From assembly GCA_016712375.1 (NCBI GenBank), contig JADJRE010000008.1, positions 129,559-193,558 on the forward strand: a DNA stretch of 64,000 nucleotides, in the 5' to 3' direction. The DNA is from Rhodospirillales bacterium (GTDB taxonomy: Bacteria > Pseudomonadota > Alphaproteobacteria > Rhodospirillales > Defluviicoccaceae). The position numbers and the translations under genes are program-made. This document shows, piece by piece, positions 1-9,741 of this stretch. The notes beneath the pieces were generated by a model, which saw only the letters and a program-made list of their open reading frames with translations, was not told the origin of the DNA and ran no database searches. Each line of letters starts with the position of its first letter. The first letter of the stretch is position 1.

Positions 1-378
1 GCGCTGCTGGCAATCGGTGCAGGGCCATGGATACTGGCGATCTTCGGCCCCGGTTTCCCCGCTGGGCACACCGTGCTCGCCATCCTGGTCCTCGGCCACC
101 TCGTCAACGTCGCCGTCGGCCCGGTTTCCTACCTGATGACGATGACTGGCAACCAGGGCGGCTGTGCCGTCGTCTGGGCGGCAACGGTGGTCGTTCAGCT
201 CGCCGCCAGCTTGTACCTTATCCCGCACTGGGGGATCGTCGGCGCGGCGCTCAGTACGGCGCTGGCCACCATCGTGCTCGGCATCGCCCTGACCGTCCTT
301 GTCCGGCGCCGCCTGGAAATTAGCGCCGATGCGCTGGCTCCCGTGTGGCGGACCCTGGCCCGCGCCGCCCGGTCATGA
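1..378 (+). CDS. Polysaccharide flippase, C-terminal fragment
   Basis: Reading frame 1 is open from the first base to the TGA at 376-378, so the gene starts outside the window. About 125 residues remain, with hydrophobic stretches typical of the last transmembrane helices of MATE/Wzx-type lipid-linked oligosaccharide flippases (for example around GHLVNVAVGPVSYL and IVGAALSTALATIVLG) and a basic tail. Such proteins move undecaprenyl-linked repeat units across the inner membrane. The glycosyltransferase, Wzc-like and Wzy-like genes that follow support an exopolysaccharide role. The exact subfamily cannot be decided from the fragment. Confidence 0.6.
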   Translation, partial: ALLAIGAGPWILAIFGPGFPAGHTVLAILVLGHLVNVAVGPVSYLMTMTGNQGGCAVVWAATVVVQLAASLYLIPHWGIVGAALSTALATIVLGIALTVLVRRRLEISADALAPVWRTLARAARS

Positions 379-427
379 ACCTGACATCGCGTCCGATGCA
401 CCTTTTCATCCAGGCTGGCGAGGCATG

Positions 428-1555
428 ATGCCCACCATCTATATCAATGGCCGTTTTCTGACCCAGAAGATGACCGGCCAGCAGCGCTTCTCCTGCGAGC
501 TGGTCACAGCGCTAGACCGCCGATTGCAGGCCGGCTGGCATGGCAGTGATGATCCGCGCGTCGTCCTGCTGGTGCCGGCGGCGGCAGCGCCAGAGTCGAC
601 GCTCGATCTGCGCCGCATCGAGCTGCGACGGGTTGGACGGCTACGCGGCCACGCCTGGGACCAGATCGACCTCGCGCGGCACGCCGCCGGCGGTGTCCTG
701 GTCAGTCTGTGCGGCACCGGGCCGCTGGCGCATCTGCGCCATATCGTCACCATTCATGACGCGGCGCCGTTCGCCAACCCGCATAACTTTACCCCGGCCT
801 TCCGCCGTGCCTACGGTGTGCTGATACCGACATTGGCGAAGCTGGCGCGGCGCGTTCTAACCGTTTCCGACTTCTCGAAGGCGGAGATAGCGCACTACTG
901 CGGCATCGACGCCGGCAAGATCGAGGTTGTTGGCAATGGCGCCGATCACATCCTGCGCGCCCCCGCCGACGCCGCGGTGCTTGACAACTACGGGCTGGCC
1001 GGTCGTCGCTACGTGCTCGCCGTCGGCAGCCTGAGTATCAACAAGAACTTCGGCCTGGTGGTCGACGCGTTCAACCGCTTGCAGCGCGACGATCTGGTAC
1101 TCGCCGTCGCCGGCGGCCAGAATGCCGGCGTCTTCGCCCGCTACCCGCTGCGTGAAACGGCGAACGTCGTCCGCCTCGGCTACGTTTCCGATCCAGCGCT
1201 GCGAGCGCTCTACGAGAACGCTCTGTGTTTTGTCCTGCCGTCGCTGTACGAGGGCTTCGGCATTCCGCCGGTGGAAGCGATGCTCTGCGGCTGCCCGACG
1301 ATCATCTCGACCGCGCCGGCACTGGTCGAAATCAGCAGCGACGGCGCGCTGGTCTGCGATCCGCACGATCCGGACGCGTTGGCGGAACTGATCGGCCGGC
1401 TCGCCGACGACGACGGGCTGCGCAGACAGATGCGGGAACGAGGTCTCACCCGCGGCCGCCGCTTCACCTGGGAGGCCTCAGCCGAGCGGCTGGCGGCGGT
1501 GCTGCATGGGTTTGGTCACGAACAGCCGCTGCCGGCGGTCGGCCGCCCCGCCTGA
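428..1555 (+). CDS. GT4-family glycosyltransferase
   Basis: A 375-residue retaining GT-B fold glycosyltransferase that probably adds a sugar to an exopolysaccharide repeat unit from a nucleotide-sugar donor. The C-terminal half holds the family 1/4 signature EGFGIPPVE (about residues 275-283), with the two spaced glutamates that contact the donor, preceded by VGSLSINKNF, the usual start of the donor domain. I chose the second of two adjacent ATGs (425 and 428) because GAGG at 420-423 is better spaced for it. The frame is open further upstream, but that part does not resemble the family. The acceptor and sugar cannot be predicted. Confidence 0.8.
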   Translation: MPTIYINGRFLTQKMTGQQRFSCELVTALDRRLQAGWHGSDDPRVVLLVPAAAAPESTLDLRRIELRRVGRLRGHAWDQIDLARHAAGGVLVSLCGTGPLAHLRHIVTIHDAAPFANPHNFTPAFRRAYGVLIPTLAKLARRVLTVSDFSKAEIAHYCGIDAGKIEVVGNGADHILRAPADAAVLDNYGLAGRRYVLAVGSLSINKNFGLVVDAFNRLQRDDLVLAVAGGQNAGVFARYPLRETANVVRLGYVSDPALRALYENALCFVLPSLYEGFGIPPVEAMLCGCPTIISTAPALVEISSDGALVCDPHDPDALAELIGRLADDDGLRRQMRERGLTRGRRFTWEASAERLAAVLHGFGHEQPLPAVGRPA

Positions 1556-1713
1556 TCACAGGCCGCGGCCAACTACACGCTTGGTCATTGTCGGCCAACA
1601 CCCGCACTCCGCCAATCATCCCGCCGTTGCCGTTGGCTGCGCAGACTCCGCGTCGGCTCCGGATAATGCGATGGCACAGCGTCGTGAAAGGGCGGAGCGA
1701 CCGTTGCACCGCA

Positions 1714-3006
1714 TCAATTCTCGACGCGCCGTTCAACCTCCCACCCGAGGTTGGCGAAGCTGTTCGCCTCGATAACGATCGCCGTCTGGTCCAGCGCGTT
1801 CGCGCACAGGATGCGGACGCCGAAGCCGCGGCCCTGATGGCCGTGGATCAGCTCGGGGTCGGTCCAACCATCGGCGGTGAATAGCCGCCGCTCGCCCCGA
1901 TGCGCCCCGAGCCGCCAGTCGGAGTAGCGGACGCCCAGGCCGGATGGCTTGTACTTGGCGACGACGTTGCTGGTGATCCGCACGCTGTCCGGCCGCCCGC
2001 CCGGGTCGTAGAGGAAGATGCCGGTACCGACGTCGCCCTGGCCGGGAAGATAGTCGTTCTGCAGCACCTCGGAGATGATGTTGCCTGCAACGACGACGCA
2101 GCGGTGAACGACGTTGCCCTCGTGCCAGAACGGATCGCGGCCCAGATAGATGCCGTAGTTGTTGGGGCTAACGATCTGGTTGTGGACGATCGTTACCTCC
2201 CGGCCACCGAGCACCTTGATACCGTTGGCCTGCAGGATTTGGTTGTGGGCGATCAGCGTCGCCCAGCGCTGGCCCTCGTCGTGAGCGTCGCGCGGAACGT
2301 GCACGGCGATGGCGTCGTCCCAGCAATGCTGGATGGTGCAGTTGATCACCTTAACGAACCGCGAGCCTGTCAGGTTGATTGCGTCCCGTGCCGACCGGCG
2401 GATCAGGCAGCCGTCCACCAGCACCTCGTCACAATCGTCGGCGGTGAAGGTCATGTTGCGGAAACCTTCGGCGATCAACTCGCTCAGCATCACCCGATGG
2501 TAGCCCCGCACAGCAATACACCGGGCGCCATCGCCGCCCATCGAAGGCCGCCGGTCCCAGTCGCCGACAAAATGCAGGCGGCGGAACGTCAGCATCGGCA
2601 ATCGCATCTGCTGCCTGTCGCTTGCGATTTCGCCCGAGAACAGTCGGAACTCACGGTCCGGGGTGGCCTTGCGCAATATCGCGCCGCCCACCCCCTCGAT
2701 GTGCAGAGAAGCAACGTCGGGCAGAGCGAGTTCGCGGGAGAGGACGTGCTCCCCGCTGGCCCGCAGCGTGCCGCCGCCGGCGGCGGCGATGCCGAGTAAA
2801 GCCTGCTCCCACCAGGCGGTGGTGTCGGTGCCATCGCCGTGGATCGTCCACAGGCTGCCCGCCGGCGGGGCGCCGAAGACCACGCCGCCGCCGCTCGCCG
2901 GCTCCGCCGCCGCCGCTGGCATTATCGGCAGGAGCAGACCAGAAGCGACGGCGCCGGTGGACAGCACGCCACGGCGGGAGAGTCGCCGCATCGGCCGACG
3001 CGGCAC
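1714..3006 (-). CDS. Tat-exported right-handed beta-helix protein
   Basis: A 430-residue protein whose N-terminus carries a twin-arginine signal (SRRGVL followed by a hydrophobic stretch and an Ala-rich cleavage region, AAAAEP), so it should be exported folded to the periplasm. The body shows repeated short strands such as VLVDGCLIRRS, VKVINCTIQHC and VTIVHNQIVS, the pattern of parallel beta-helix (pectate-lyase-like) folds found in polysaccharide lyases, epimerases and hydrolases. The GTG start lies one base after the wzc-like stop, so the two are probably co-transcribed; an ATG at 2991 is an alternative that keeps the Tat motif. A polymer-modifying role is inferred from context; no catalytic residues were assigned. 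Confidence 0.7.
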   Translation of the reverse strand: MPRRPMRRLSRRGVLSTGAVASGLLLPIMPAAAAEPASGGGVVFGAPPAGSLWTIHGDGTDTTAWWEQALLGIAAAGGGTLRASGEHVLSRELALPDVASLHIEGVGGAILRKATPDREFRLFSGEIASDRQQMRLPMLTFRRLHFVGDWDRRPSMGGDGARCIAVRGYHRVMLSELIAEGFRNMTFTADDCDEVLVDGCLIRRSARDAINLTGSRFVKVINCTIQHCWDDAIAVHVPRDAHDEGQRWATLIAHNQILQANGIKVLGGREVTIVHNQIVSPNNYGIYLGRDPFWHEGNVVHRCVVVAGNIISEVLQNDYLPGQGDVGTGIFLYDPGGRPDSVRITSNVVAKYKPSGLGVRYSDWRLGAHRGERRLFTADGWTDPELIHGHQGRGFGVRILCANALDQTAIVIEANSFANLGWEVERRVEN

Positions 3007-3007
3007 C

Positions 3008-5305
3008 TCAGGTTCCGTAGTACGACTTGACGCCCTTGTAGTAGTAGCCGGAGTCGCCGAAGCCGTAGCGCGCGTGCTTTTCCGGGTCGACCATCGTCAG
3101 GACGACGCCGCTTACCTGCGCGCCGGTTTCCACCAGATCCTTTAAACCCTGGTGCACGATCTCGCGCGGAGTTCTGCCCCAGCGCACGGCAAAGACGCTT
3201 GCATCCATTTCCGGCGCCAGCAGCCTGGCGTCGGAAACCGCCATCAGCGGCGGCGAGTCAACGACCACCAGGTCGAAGCGCTCCGCCAGCGCTGCCAGCA
3301 GTTCCCGAGGCTGCGGCGATGCGAGTACTTTCACCGGATCGACACCGAGCTTGCCGCAGGGGACGACCCAGGCGCCGGTTGCCTCGTCCCGGTGCAGTAC
3401 CTCGTCCAGTGTCGCTTCGCCACGCCAGTAATCGGCGAGGCCCGGTGCTTGCGGCACGCCCAGAGCACGGTGCACCGACGGCTTGCGCAGGTCGGTATCG
3501 ACGACGACCGCGCGCTTGCCGGAAATAGCGCAGATGCGGGTCAGACAGACGGCCAGCGTCGTCTTACCTTCCTTCGGCTGCGAAGAAGTGACCAGCAAGG
3601 TGCGCGGCGCTGCCCTGGAACCCGAGATCAACAGGCTGGTGTAGACCGAGCGGATCGACTCGCCAAACAGCGAGGACGGGTTGTTGACGACGAAACCCTG
3701 CGGACCGCCGTCCTTCTTGCGGCCCTTGAACAGCGGAACCAGACCGAGGCTGCGCGCCCCGGTGTTCTGCTCGATCTGCTCGCCGGAGCGGAAGCCGCGG
3801 TCGAGGTTCTCGACAAGGAACACGATCGCTGCTGCCACCACCGACGCCGCGACAAACACCAACGCCAGAATCTGTATCTTTTTCGGTGACGACGGATGTT
3901 CCGGTGCTACCGCCTTGGACAGGATGCGGGCATTGGTCTGCTGCGCCAGCATGTCGCTCTGCGCGGTGATTTCCTCAAAGCGCGACAGGAACTGCTGCAT
4001 CAGCGCCTTGTTGGCGTCGGCCTCGCGCTCCAGCGCGCGCAGTTGCACTTCCGACGCGTTGGCTTCACCGAGACGGCTTTCCAGCTGCTGCGCACTGCGC
4101 GCCAGCGTTCCCTCCCGCGCACGCGCCACGCCCGCCTCGTTCTCCAGTTTCTGCACCACCTTGCCGACCTCGGAGGCCATTTTGCCTTGCAGGTCCTGCA
4201 ATTCGGCGCGGGCGCTGATCAGCCTCGGGTGCCGGCCCCCCATTTCCTGTGACAACTCGGCGATCTTGCGCTTGACCTCCGCCTCTTGTTTGGAAAGCTC
4301 CTGAACGGTTGGCGAGCCCAGAACATCCGCCGCTGCCTGCGCGCTACCCGCGGCGCGAATCATCTGCCGAACCTGGTCTAGCCGAGCCTCTGCCGCGGCC
4401 CTTTCGCTGCGCGCGACGATCAGCTGGGTGTTGAGGTCGGCAACCTGTTGCGAGATCAGCGTTCCGTCCTTGCTCTGCAGCAGGCCGGCTCGGCGCCGGT
4501 ACTCTTCGACCGCGCCATCAGATTGTGCCACCTGTTTGCGCAGGTCCTGAAGCTTGCCAGCCAGCCACTTGTTTGCCCGCTGGGTTGCCTGGAACTTCGC
4601 TTCCAGCTGCTCAACGATGTAGGCATCGGCGATGGTATCGGCGATGCGCGCGGCCTTCGCGGGGTCTTCGGATGTGAAGTAGACGACGATTACCCGCGAC
4701 TGTCCCTTGACGCTCACCGCGAGGCGCTCGAGGAAAGCGTCCACCAACTTATCGCGTTGGCGCGCCAGATGGTCGCGCTCGCTGATGGCCTTGGTGTCGT
4801 CGTCCGCGAGGAAGCCTGCGAGGATGTCCGCCGGTATCCATTGAGCGAGGATCTCTCTGATCTCGTCGCCAATCACGGAGAACATGCCGGCTGGTTGCAG
4901 TGCCTCGTTGAACTCAGGATCGCGATCGAGCTTCAGCTGGTCGATTACCTTGTCGGCGATCGCCCGTGAGCGGATCACCTCGATCTCGCTGAGCAAGCCC
5001 TCCTTGTCGGGCAGCACATCGCCCAGGACCGCCTTCAGGTCGGCGATTTGCTGTTCGCGACTTTCAATGATGACGTCGGTCTGTGCTGTGTACAGCGGCC
5101 TGATCGCCGAAAGACCAGCGAAGGCCGCCATTGTCAGCAGCGCCACGATGCCGATGAACAGACTCTTCCGACGCCAGAAGAGGCGGAAGACGGAGCCGAT
5201 GTCGAGCAGGCCTTCCGCCGGCTTGGGGGTATGCGGGGGAAGGACGCGGGCATCGGAGGGATCCGAGAGATAATTCACGGTGCTGCTCGCTTCTGTTGTG
5301 GCCAC
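3008..5305 (-). CDS. Wzc/GumC-like polysaccharide chain-length protein with BY-kinase domain
   Basis: An inner-membrane polysaccharide co-polymerase fused to a cytoplasmic tyrosine autokinase. From the chosen GTG it has about 765 residues: first transmembrane helix near 46-66, a periplasmic Wzz-type region with a long Gln/Glu/Arg-rich coiled coil near 280-470, a second helix near 475-495, then a P-loop kinase with Walker A (PKEGKTTL) near 573 and the Walker A' strand VVVDTDLRKP. The tail is tyrosine-rich (GYYYKGVKSYYGT), the usual autophosphorylation cluster. The frame is open to 5605, but the first 100 extra residues do not look like the family, and GAGAG precedes the GTG at 5305. It likely sets polymer length with the Wzy-like protein encoded divergently. 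Confidence 0.85.
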   Translation of the reverse strand: MATTEASSTVNYLSDPSDARVLPPHTPKPAEGLLDIGSVFRLFWRRKSLFIGIVALLTMAAFAGLSAIRPLYTAQTDVIIESREQQIADLKAVLGDVLPDKEGLLSEIEVIRSRAIADKVIDQLKLDRDPEFNEALQPAGMFSVIGDEIREILAQWIPADILAGFLADDDTKAISERDHLARQRDKLVDAFLERLAVSVKGQSRVIVVYFTSEDPAKAARIADTIADAYIVEQLEAKFQATQRANKWLAGKLQDLRKQVAQSDGAVEEYRRRAGLLQSKDGTLISQQVADLNTQLIVARSERAAAEARLDQVRQMIRAAGSAQAAADVLGSPTVQELSKQEAEVKRKIAELSQEMGGRHPRLISARAELQDLQGKMASEVGKVVQKLENEAGVARAREGTLARSAQQLESRLGEANASEVQLRALEREADANKALMQQFLSRFEEITAQSDMLAQQTNARILSKAVAPEHPSSPKKIQILALVFVAASVVAAAIVFLVENLDRGFRSGEQIEQNTGARSLGLVPLFKGRKKDGGPQGFVVNNPSSLFGESIRSVYTSLLISGSRAAPRTLLVTSSQPKEGKTTLAVCLTRICAISGKRAVVVDTDLRKPSVHRALGVPQAPGLADYWRGEATLDEVLHRDEATGAWVVPCGKLGVDPVKVLASPQPRELLAALAERFDLVVVDSPPLMAVSDARLLAPEMDASVFAVRWGRTPREIVHQGLKDLVETGAQVSGVVLTMVDPEKHARYGFGDSGYYYKGVKSYYGT

Positions 5306-5717
5306 GCCCGTGCTCTCGTTTGGTAGAGGAATTCGCGCGAGCGGCCGGCCGGTGAAAAAACACCTGTCTAAAGACGCCAATTTTCGATGCATCCCCCACC
5401 GTAGGCCTCTCGGCGGATCGCCAATACTGGTGCGGTGCGGTCGTTGCTCCGCGCGCGCCGCCCATTGCTGAGCCATAGCCGCGGGCGACGTTTGCGACAG
5501 CTGACCGCTTGCCCCGTCAGCCGACGCGACAAGCGCGCCCCTGAATGGCTGCCGGCGAGATCGAAGCTTTGGCGGTATCGGTCGAGGATGCATTGTTTTT
5601 GTCACTACGCTGCAGCAAGGAGTATGGCTTGCTAGGCGTTAACCCGCCGCTAACGCCGCGTCTGCGACAACGTGCTTCGGACGAGGAAGAACTTACGACA
5701 TCCGGCGGGCTCTGAAT
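5306..5717. other. Divergent intergenic region of the polysaccharide genes
   Basis: About 410 bases separate the preferred start of the wzc-like gene (leftward) from the wzy-like gene (rightward). The wzc frame stays open on the minus strand to 5605, so part of this stretch could encode an N-terminal extension. It should contain the promoters for both directions. I see no clear operator or RNA structure. Confidence 0.4.
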
Positions 5718-7071
5718 GTGATGCAGCGCAATAGTCAGCCGACTGGCTTCGGTGGTAAAAGCGGCGGCATGAGTTTCGCAATTCTGCCTGACCGTTCGGC
5801 GCCGCCATGGTGGATGGCGCCTTGGATGCTGTCTTGCGTGATTATGTTGCCGCTGTTGACTGCGGCGCTGATCGTTCCCATCGAGTTCCACTGGGAACTT
5901 GGCCGGATGGCGACGCTAATGAGCTTCGATACCTGGGCGATGGCGGTTGGTGGTGTGCTCAGCTTCGCAGCAGGCTCTTGGCTCGGCGCACATGTTCGTC
6001 TGTCAGCGCCAGGGCTGGGCATTGAAGACGTCGCCCTTTCGCCGGCGCTGTGCCGTTTGTTGCGCGTTATTACCTGGACATTGTTCGTCGTCGCCGTTGC
6101 AGCTTATGCGCTGTGGTTCTTGCCGGTGGCGCGTGATCCATCGATCTTGCTTGCGGTACTTGCCGGCCACTGGCATGAGCTTGAGATCCGTAGCACGATT
6201 GGCACGATACCCGGCGTGACCACGCTCGTGCAGGCACAGATCGTTTACGTGACGCTGTTGCTTTTCCGTTGGATATACTTGCCGCAGGCGCGGCCGTCGC
6301 GCCTGGAGAAGTCGGCTCTCGTCGTCGTCTTCCTGCTCGCCTGCTTGCGCAATCTGATCTGGAGCGAACGGATCGCCGTCATCGAACTGCTGGTCCCGGC
6401 GGCCATCTTGTTTTTGCGCCAACCCAAATATCCGCGAATGACGGCGTTGGCGCCGATATTCGCCGCTATAGGGCTGGTTGTCTTCTTTTCGATATTCGAA
6501 TACTTTCGCTCATGGTCCGCATACTACCAATATAGATATGATAGTTTTGCTGTATTCATCATGACCAGATTGTCAGGGTACTATATAACAGCGTTGGACA
6601 ACGGTGCAGGGCTATACCAAGACTGGCAAGGCATCGCTGCGCCTTTAAGTACAGCGGATTGGTTCTGGAGATTTCCATGGGAGATTGGCCAGACGTGGCT
6701 TTCGGAAAGTCTCGGTCTGGAAAAATATCAGCATGCCGCCTGGTTATACTGGAACGCTTCGCCAGAATTCAATAATTCATCTGGTATTTTCATGCCGTTT
6801 ATCGATTACGGCGCGGTTGGAGGCATGATATTCTGGGGGATTTTTTGGTTTTCTGACCGGCCAGATATTCCGTGGTTTTGCCAAGGGCCGGATTGTTGGA
6901 ATGCTTATATACCCATCGTGGTTTATCGGCCTCCTTGAAATGCCGCGTATTCTTTATCTCTGTGAGGCACGCTATTTTCCGGTCCTGATGATATGCCTTG
7001 CGGTTATCTTTCTGATCGCCATGATGGCGGAACAGCAAGAGAAGGCGGTCGCCCGGCGTCCGGTGATGTGA
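5718..7071 (+). CDS. Wzy-like oligosaccharide repeat-unit polymerase (frameshifted)
   Basis: A polytopic membrane protein with about ten hydrophobic segments, a long periplasmic-type loop (about 6480-6780) and no soluble domain. This is the architecture of O-antigen/exopolysaccharide polymerases (Wzy), which join lipid-linked repeat units in the periplasm. The frame breaks in the run of six T at 6841-6846. Removing one T lets the protein continue through two more hydrophobic helices (for example VLMICLAVIFLIAMM) to the TGA at 7069-7071; as written it stops at 6938. The GTG at 5718 and ATG at 5721 are equally possible starts. Assignment rests on topology and neighbours, because Wzy proteins are poorly conserved. 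Confidence 0.6.
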
Positions 7072-7104
7072 ATAGCCGCCTCCCCGTAGCCGCGCAGGAG
7101 CCCG

Positions 7105-7752
7105 TTGAAACCAAGTCCAGCCGCTTCGCCGGTTATCGCGATTGACGGGCCGGCTGCTGCCGGCAAGGGAACGCTGGCGCGCCGCTTGGCGGCGCATCTG
7201 AATTTCGCCTATCTTGACACCGGCCTGCTTTATCGGGCGGTCGGCACCCGGGCGCAGGCCGAAGGCGGCGATGCCGTGCAGGCCGCCGCGGCGCTGGCTC
7301 CCGCCGATCTCGACGATCCGACGCTTCGCCTCGATGCGGCGGCGCAGTTGGCATCCCGCGTCGCCGCCGTTCCCGCGGTGCGGGAAGCGCTGCTGGAGTT
7401 CCAGCGCCGTTTTGCGGCTGAACCGCCGGGCGGCGCGAAAGGGGCGGTGCTCGACGGTCGCGACATCGGCACCGTTGTCTGCCCACATGCCACGCTGAAG
7501 CTGTTCGTCACCGCGTCGCTGGAGGAGCGTGCGGCGCGGCGGCTTAAGGAGTTGCGGGAACGCGGTTCCGAAGCTATAGATAGCCGCGTTCTGCGGGAGA
7601 TGCGGGAGCGGGACGAGCGCGACTGCGCGCGCAGCGTCGCCCCGCTTGAGCCTGCTGCCGATGCCGTCGTCATCGATAGCAGCGGGCTCGGTCCGGATGC
7701 GGTTTTCGCGGCGGCCCTTGCGGCCTGGCGAACGCGCCAGCCCACGGATTAG
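7105..7752 (+). CDS. cmk: Cytidylate kinase
   Basis: Phosphorylates CMP and dCMP with ATP in pyrimidine nucleotide synthesis. The 215-residue protein has the P-loop IDGPAAAGKGTLARRL at the N-terminus, the CMP-binding LDTGLLYR, DGRDIGTVV in the middle and the lid segment RDERDCARSVAPL, all in canonical order and at normal length. It starts at TTG with AGGAG four bases upstream (7096-7100). In many alphaproteobacteria aroA precedes cmk; here the wzy-like gene takes that place, while rpsA follows as usual. Confidence 0.95.
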   Translation: MKPSPAASPVIAIDGPAAAGKGTLARRLAAHLNFAYLDTGLLYRAVGTRAQAEGGDAVQAAAALAPADLDDPTLRLDAAAQLASRVAAVPAVREALLEFQRRFAAEPPGGAKGAVLDGRDIGTVVCPHATLKLFVTASLEERAARRLKELRERGSEAIDSRVLREMRERDERDCARSVAPLEPAADAVVIDSSGLGPDAVFAAALAAWRTRQPTD

Positions 7753-7926
7753 GTGACACGCCTCCGTCGGCGCGCACCGCCGGCCCTTTCCCGACCGGCA
7801 ACGACGACGGGGCAGGGATGCAATGGCCCCGGCCATCGCGGTTTGTGCCGGCTGCACGGCCCGGCGACGGGTCGGATGGACAGAGCGATTTGAAGAGCGA
7901 AACGAGGATCGAGGAAGCTGAGACAG

Positions 7927-9702
7927 ATGATCGCGAGCGTAGTTGACACCATGGCCGACCACAGTGCCCATGCCGGGAAAGAGAACTTCGCGGCGCTGCT
8001 GGATGAGAGCCTGGGAAGCGCCGAGGGCTTTGAAGGCCGGGTGGTCAAGGGCACGGTCGTCAGCGTCGAGAATGACATGGTGGTGGTTGATGTCGGCCTC
8101 AAATCGGAAGGCCGGGTGCCGCTGAAGGAGTTCGCGTTCAGCCCACAGGAGGTGAAGCTGCAGGCGGGGGACACCGTTGAGGTGTACGTCGAGCGTTTTG
8201 AGGACCGTGATGGGCTGGTCGGCCTCAGCCGCGAAAAGGCGCGGCGCGAGGAAGCGTGGAATGTTCTGGAGCGTGCTTTCAAGGGAGCGGAGCGGATCAA
8301 CGGGACGATCTTCGGCCGGGTCAAGGGAGGCTTTATCGTAGACCTCGCCGGTGCCGTCGCTTTTCTACCCGGCAGCCAGGTCGACATCCGGCCGGTACGT
8401 GACATCACGCCGCTGATGAACACGCCACAGCCGTTCCAAATCCTGAAGATGGACCGCAGCCGCAATAACATTGTCGTCTCCCGCCGCGCGGTGCTGGAGG
8501 AGACCCGTGCAGAGGCCCGTTCCGAGCTGATCGCTAACCTCAAGGAAGGCCAGGTTCTCGAAGGCGTGGTCAAAAACATCACAGACTACGGCGCCTTCGT
8601 CGATCTGGGCGGTGTCGATGGGCTGCTGCACGTCACCGATATCTCATGGAAGCGAATCAACCATCCCTCCGAAGCGCTGCAGATTGGCGAGACGGTTAAG
8701 GTGCAGGTCATTCGCTTTAATCCCGAGACACAGCGCATCTCTCTCGGGATGAAGCAGCTTGAGGCCGACCCATGGGAGGGCGTCGAACTGAAGTACCCGG
8801 TCGGCGCCAAATTCGTCGGCCGAGTCACCAACATCACCGACTACGGCGCCTTCATAGAACTTGAGCCGGGTGTCGAGGGCTTGGTGCACGTTTCCGAAAT
8901 GAGCTGGACAAAGAAGAACGTGCATCCCGGCAAGATCGTCTCCACCAGCCAGGAAGTAGAGGTCGTCGTCCTCGACGTTGATAAGGACAAGCGCCGCATC
9001 AGCCTCGGCCTGAAGCAGTGCATGGCCAATCCGTGGGACGCCTTCATCGAGATGTACCCGGCCGGCTCGATCATCGAAGGCGAGGTCAAGAACATAACCG
9101 AGTTTGGCCTGTTCGTCGGCTTGCCCGGTGAGATTGACGGCATGGTGCATCTGTCGGATCTGTCGTGGACACAGACCGGCGAAGAGGCAATTGCCGGATA
9201 CAAGCGCGGCGACCAGGTGCGAGCCAAGGTGCTCGACGTCGACATTGAAAAGGAGCGCATCAGCCTCGGCGTCAAACAGCTGGAGAGCGATCCGTTCGAG
9301 TCCGGCATGAGCAAGCTGAAGAAAGGCCAGGTCGTCACCTGCACCGTTGCTTCCGTGTTTGACGGCGGCATTGAGGTGAAGGTCGGTGACGGCGTGCCGG
9401 GTGTTATACGCAAGTCCGACCTATCGCGTGACCGCAGTGAGCAGCGGCCCGATCGTTTTGCCGTCGGTGAAAAGGTGGATGCGAAGATCATCCAGATCGA
9501 CAACACGACGCGCCGCGTGCAGCTGTCGATCAAGGCCCGCGAGTTGGACGAGGAGAAGCAGGCGGTTGCAACCTACGGTTCCAGCGATTCCGGCGCCAGC
9601 CTCGGCGATATCCTTGGTGCCGCCATCAAAGAAAAGCGGGAATCGGCGGAGCGAGCGGAAGCGGCGGCGGCGGAAGCAGATAATCGCGACAAACCTGAAT
9701 AA
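7927..9702 (+). CDS. rpsA: 30S ribosomal protein S1
   Basis: Binds mRNA on the small ribosomal subunit and assists initiation on structured leaders. The 591-residue protein contains six S1 RNA-binding repeats; repeats three to five show the canonical VKNITDYGAFVDLGG, VTNITDYGAFIELEPG and VKNITEFGLFVGLPG cores followed by HVSEMSW or equivalent, while the first two and the last are more divergent. The end is Ala/Glu-rich. The ATG at 7927 has GAGGAAG about ten bases upstream; an ATG at 7951 lacks such a site. The 174 bases after cmk hold no gene and probably the rpsA leader. Confidence 0.95.
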   Translation: MIASVVDTMADHSAHAGKENFAALLDESLGSAEGFEGRVVKGTVVSVENDMVVVDVGLKSEGRVPLKEFAFSPQEVKLQAGDTVEVYVERFEDRDGLVGLSREKARREEAWNVLERAFKGAERINGTIFGRVKGGFIVDLAGAVAFLPGSQVDIRPVRDITPLMNTPQPFQILKMDRSRNNIVVSRRAVLEETRAEARSELIANLKEGQVLEGVVKNITDYGAFVDLGGVDGLLHVTDISWKRINHPSEALQIGETVKVQVIRFNPETQRISLGMKQLEADPWEGVELKYPVGAKFVGRVTNITDYGAFIELEPGVEGLVHVSEMSWTKKNVHPGKIVSTSQEVEVVVLDVDKDKRRISLGLKQCMANPWDAFIEMYPAGSIIEGEVKNITEFGLFVGLPGEIDGMVHLSDLSWTQTGEEAIAGYKRGDQVRAKVLDVDIEKERISLGVKQLESDPFESGMSKLKKGQVVTCTVASVFDGGIEVKVGDGVPGVIRKSDLSRDRSEQRPDRFAVGEKVDAKIIQIDNTTRRVQLSIKARELDEEKQAVATYGSSDSGASLGDILGAAIKEKRESAERAEAAAAEADNRDKPE

Positions 9703-9741
9703 CCCTCAGAGTGGGGATCAGGCCGATAAAACAGATCACCG

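Noticed and set aside
6799..7971. A 390-residue minus-strand frame across cmk
   Set aside because: It opposes wzy and cmk, whose conserved motifs are on the + strand.
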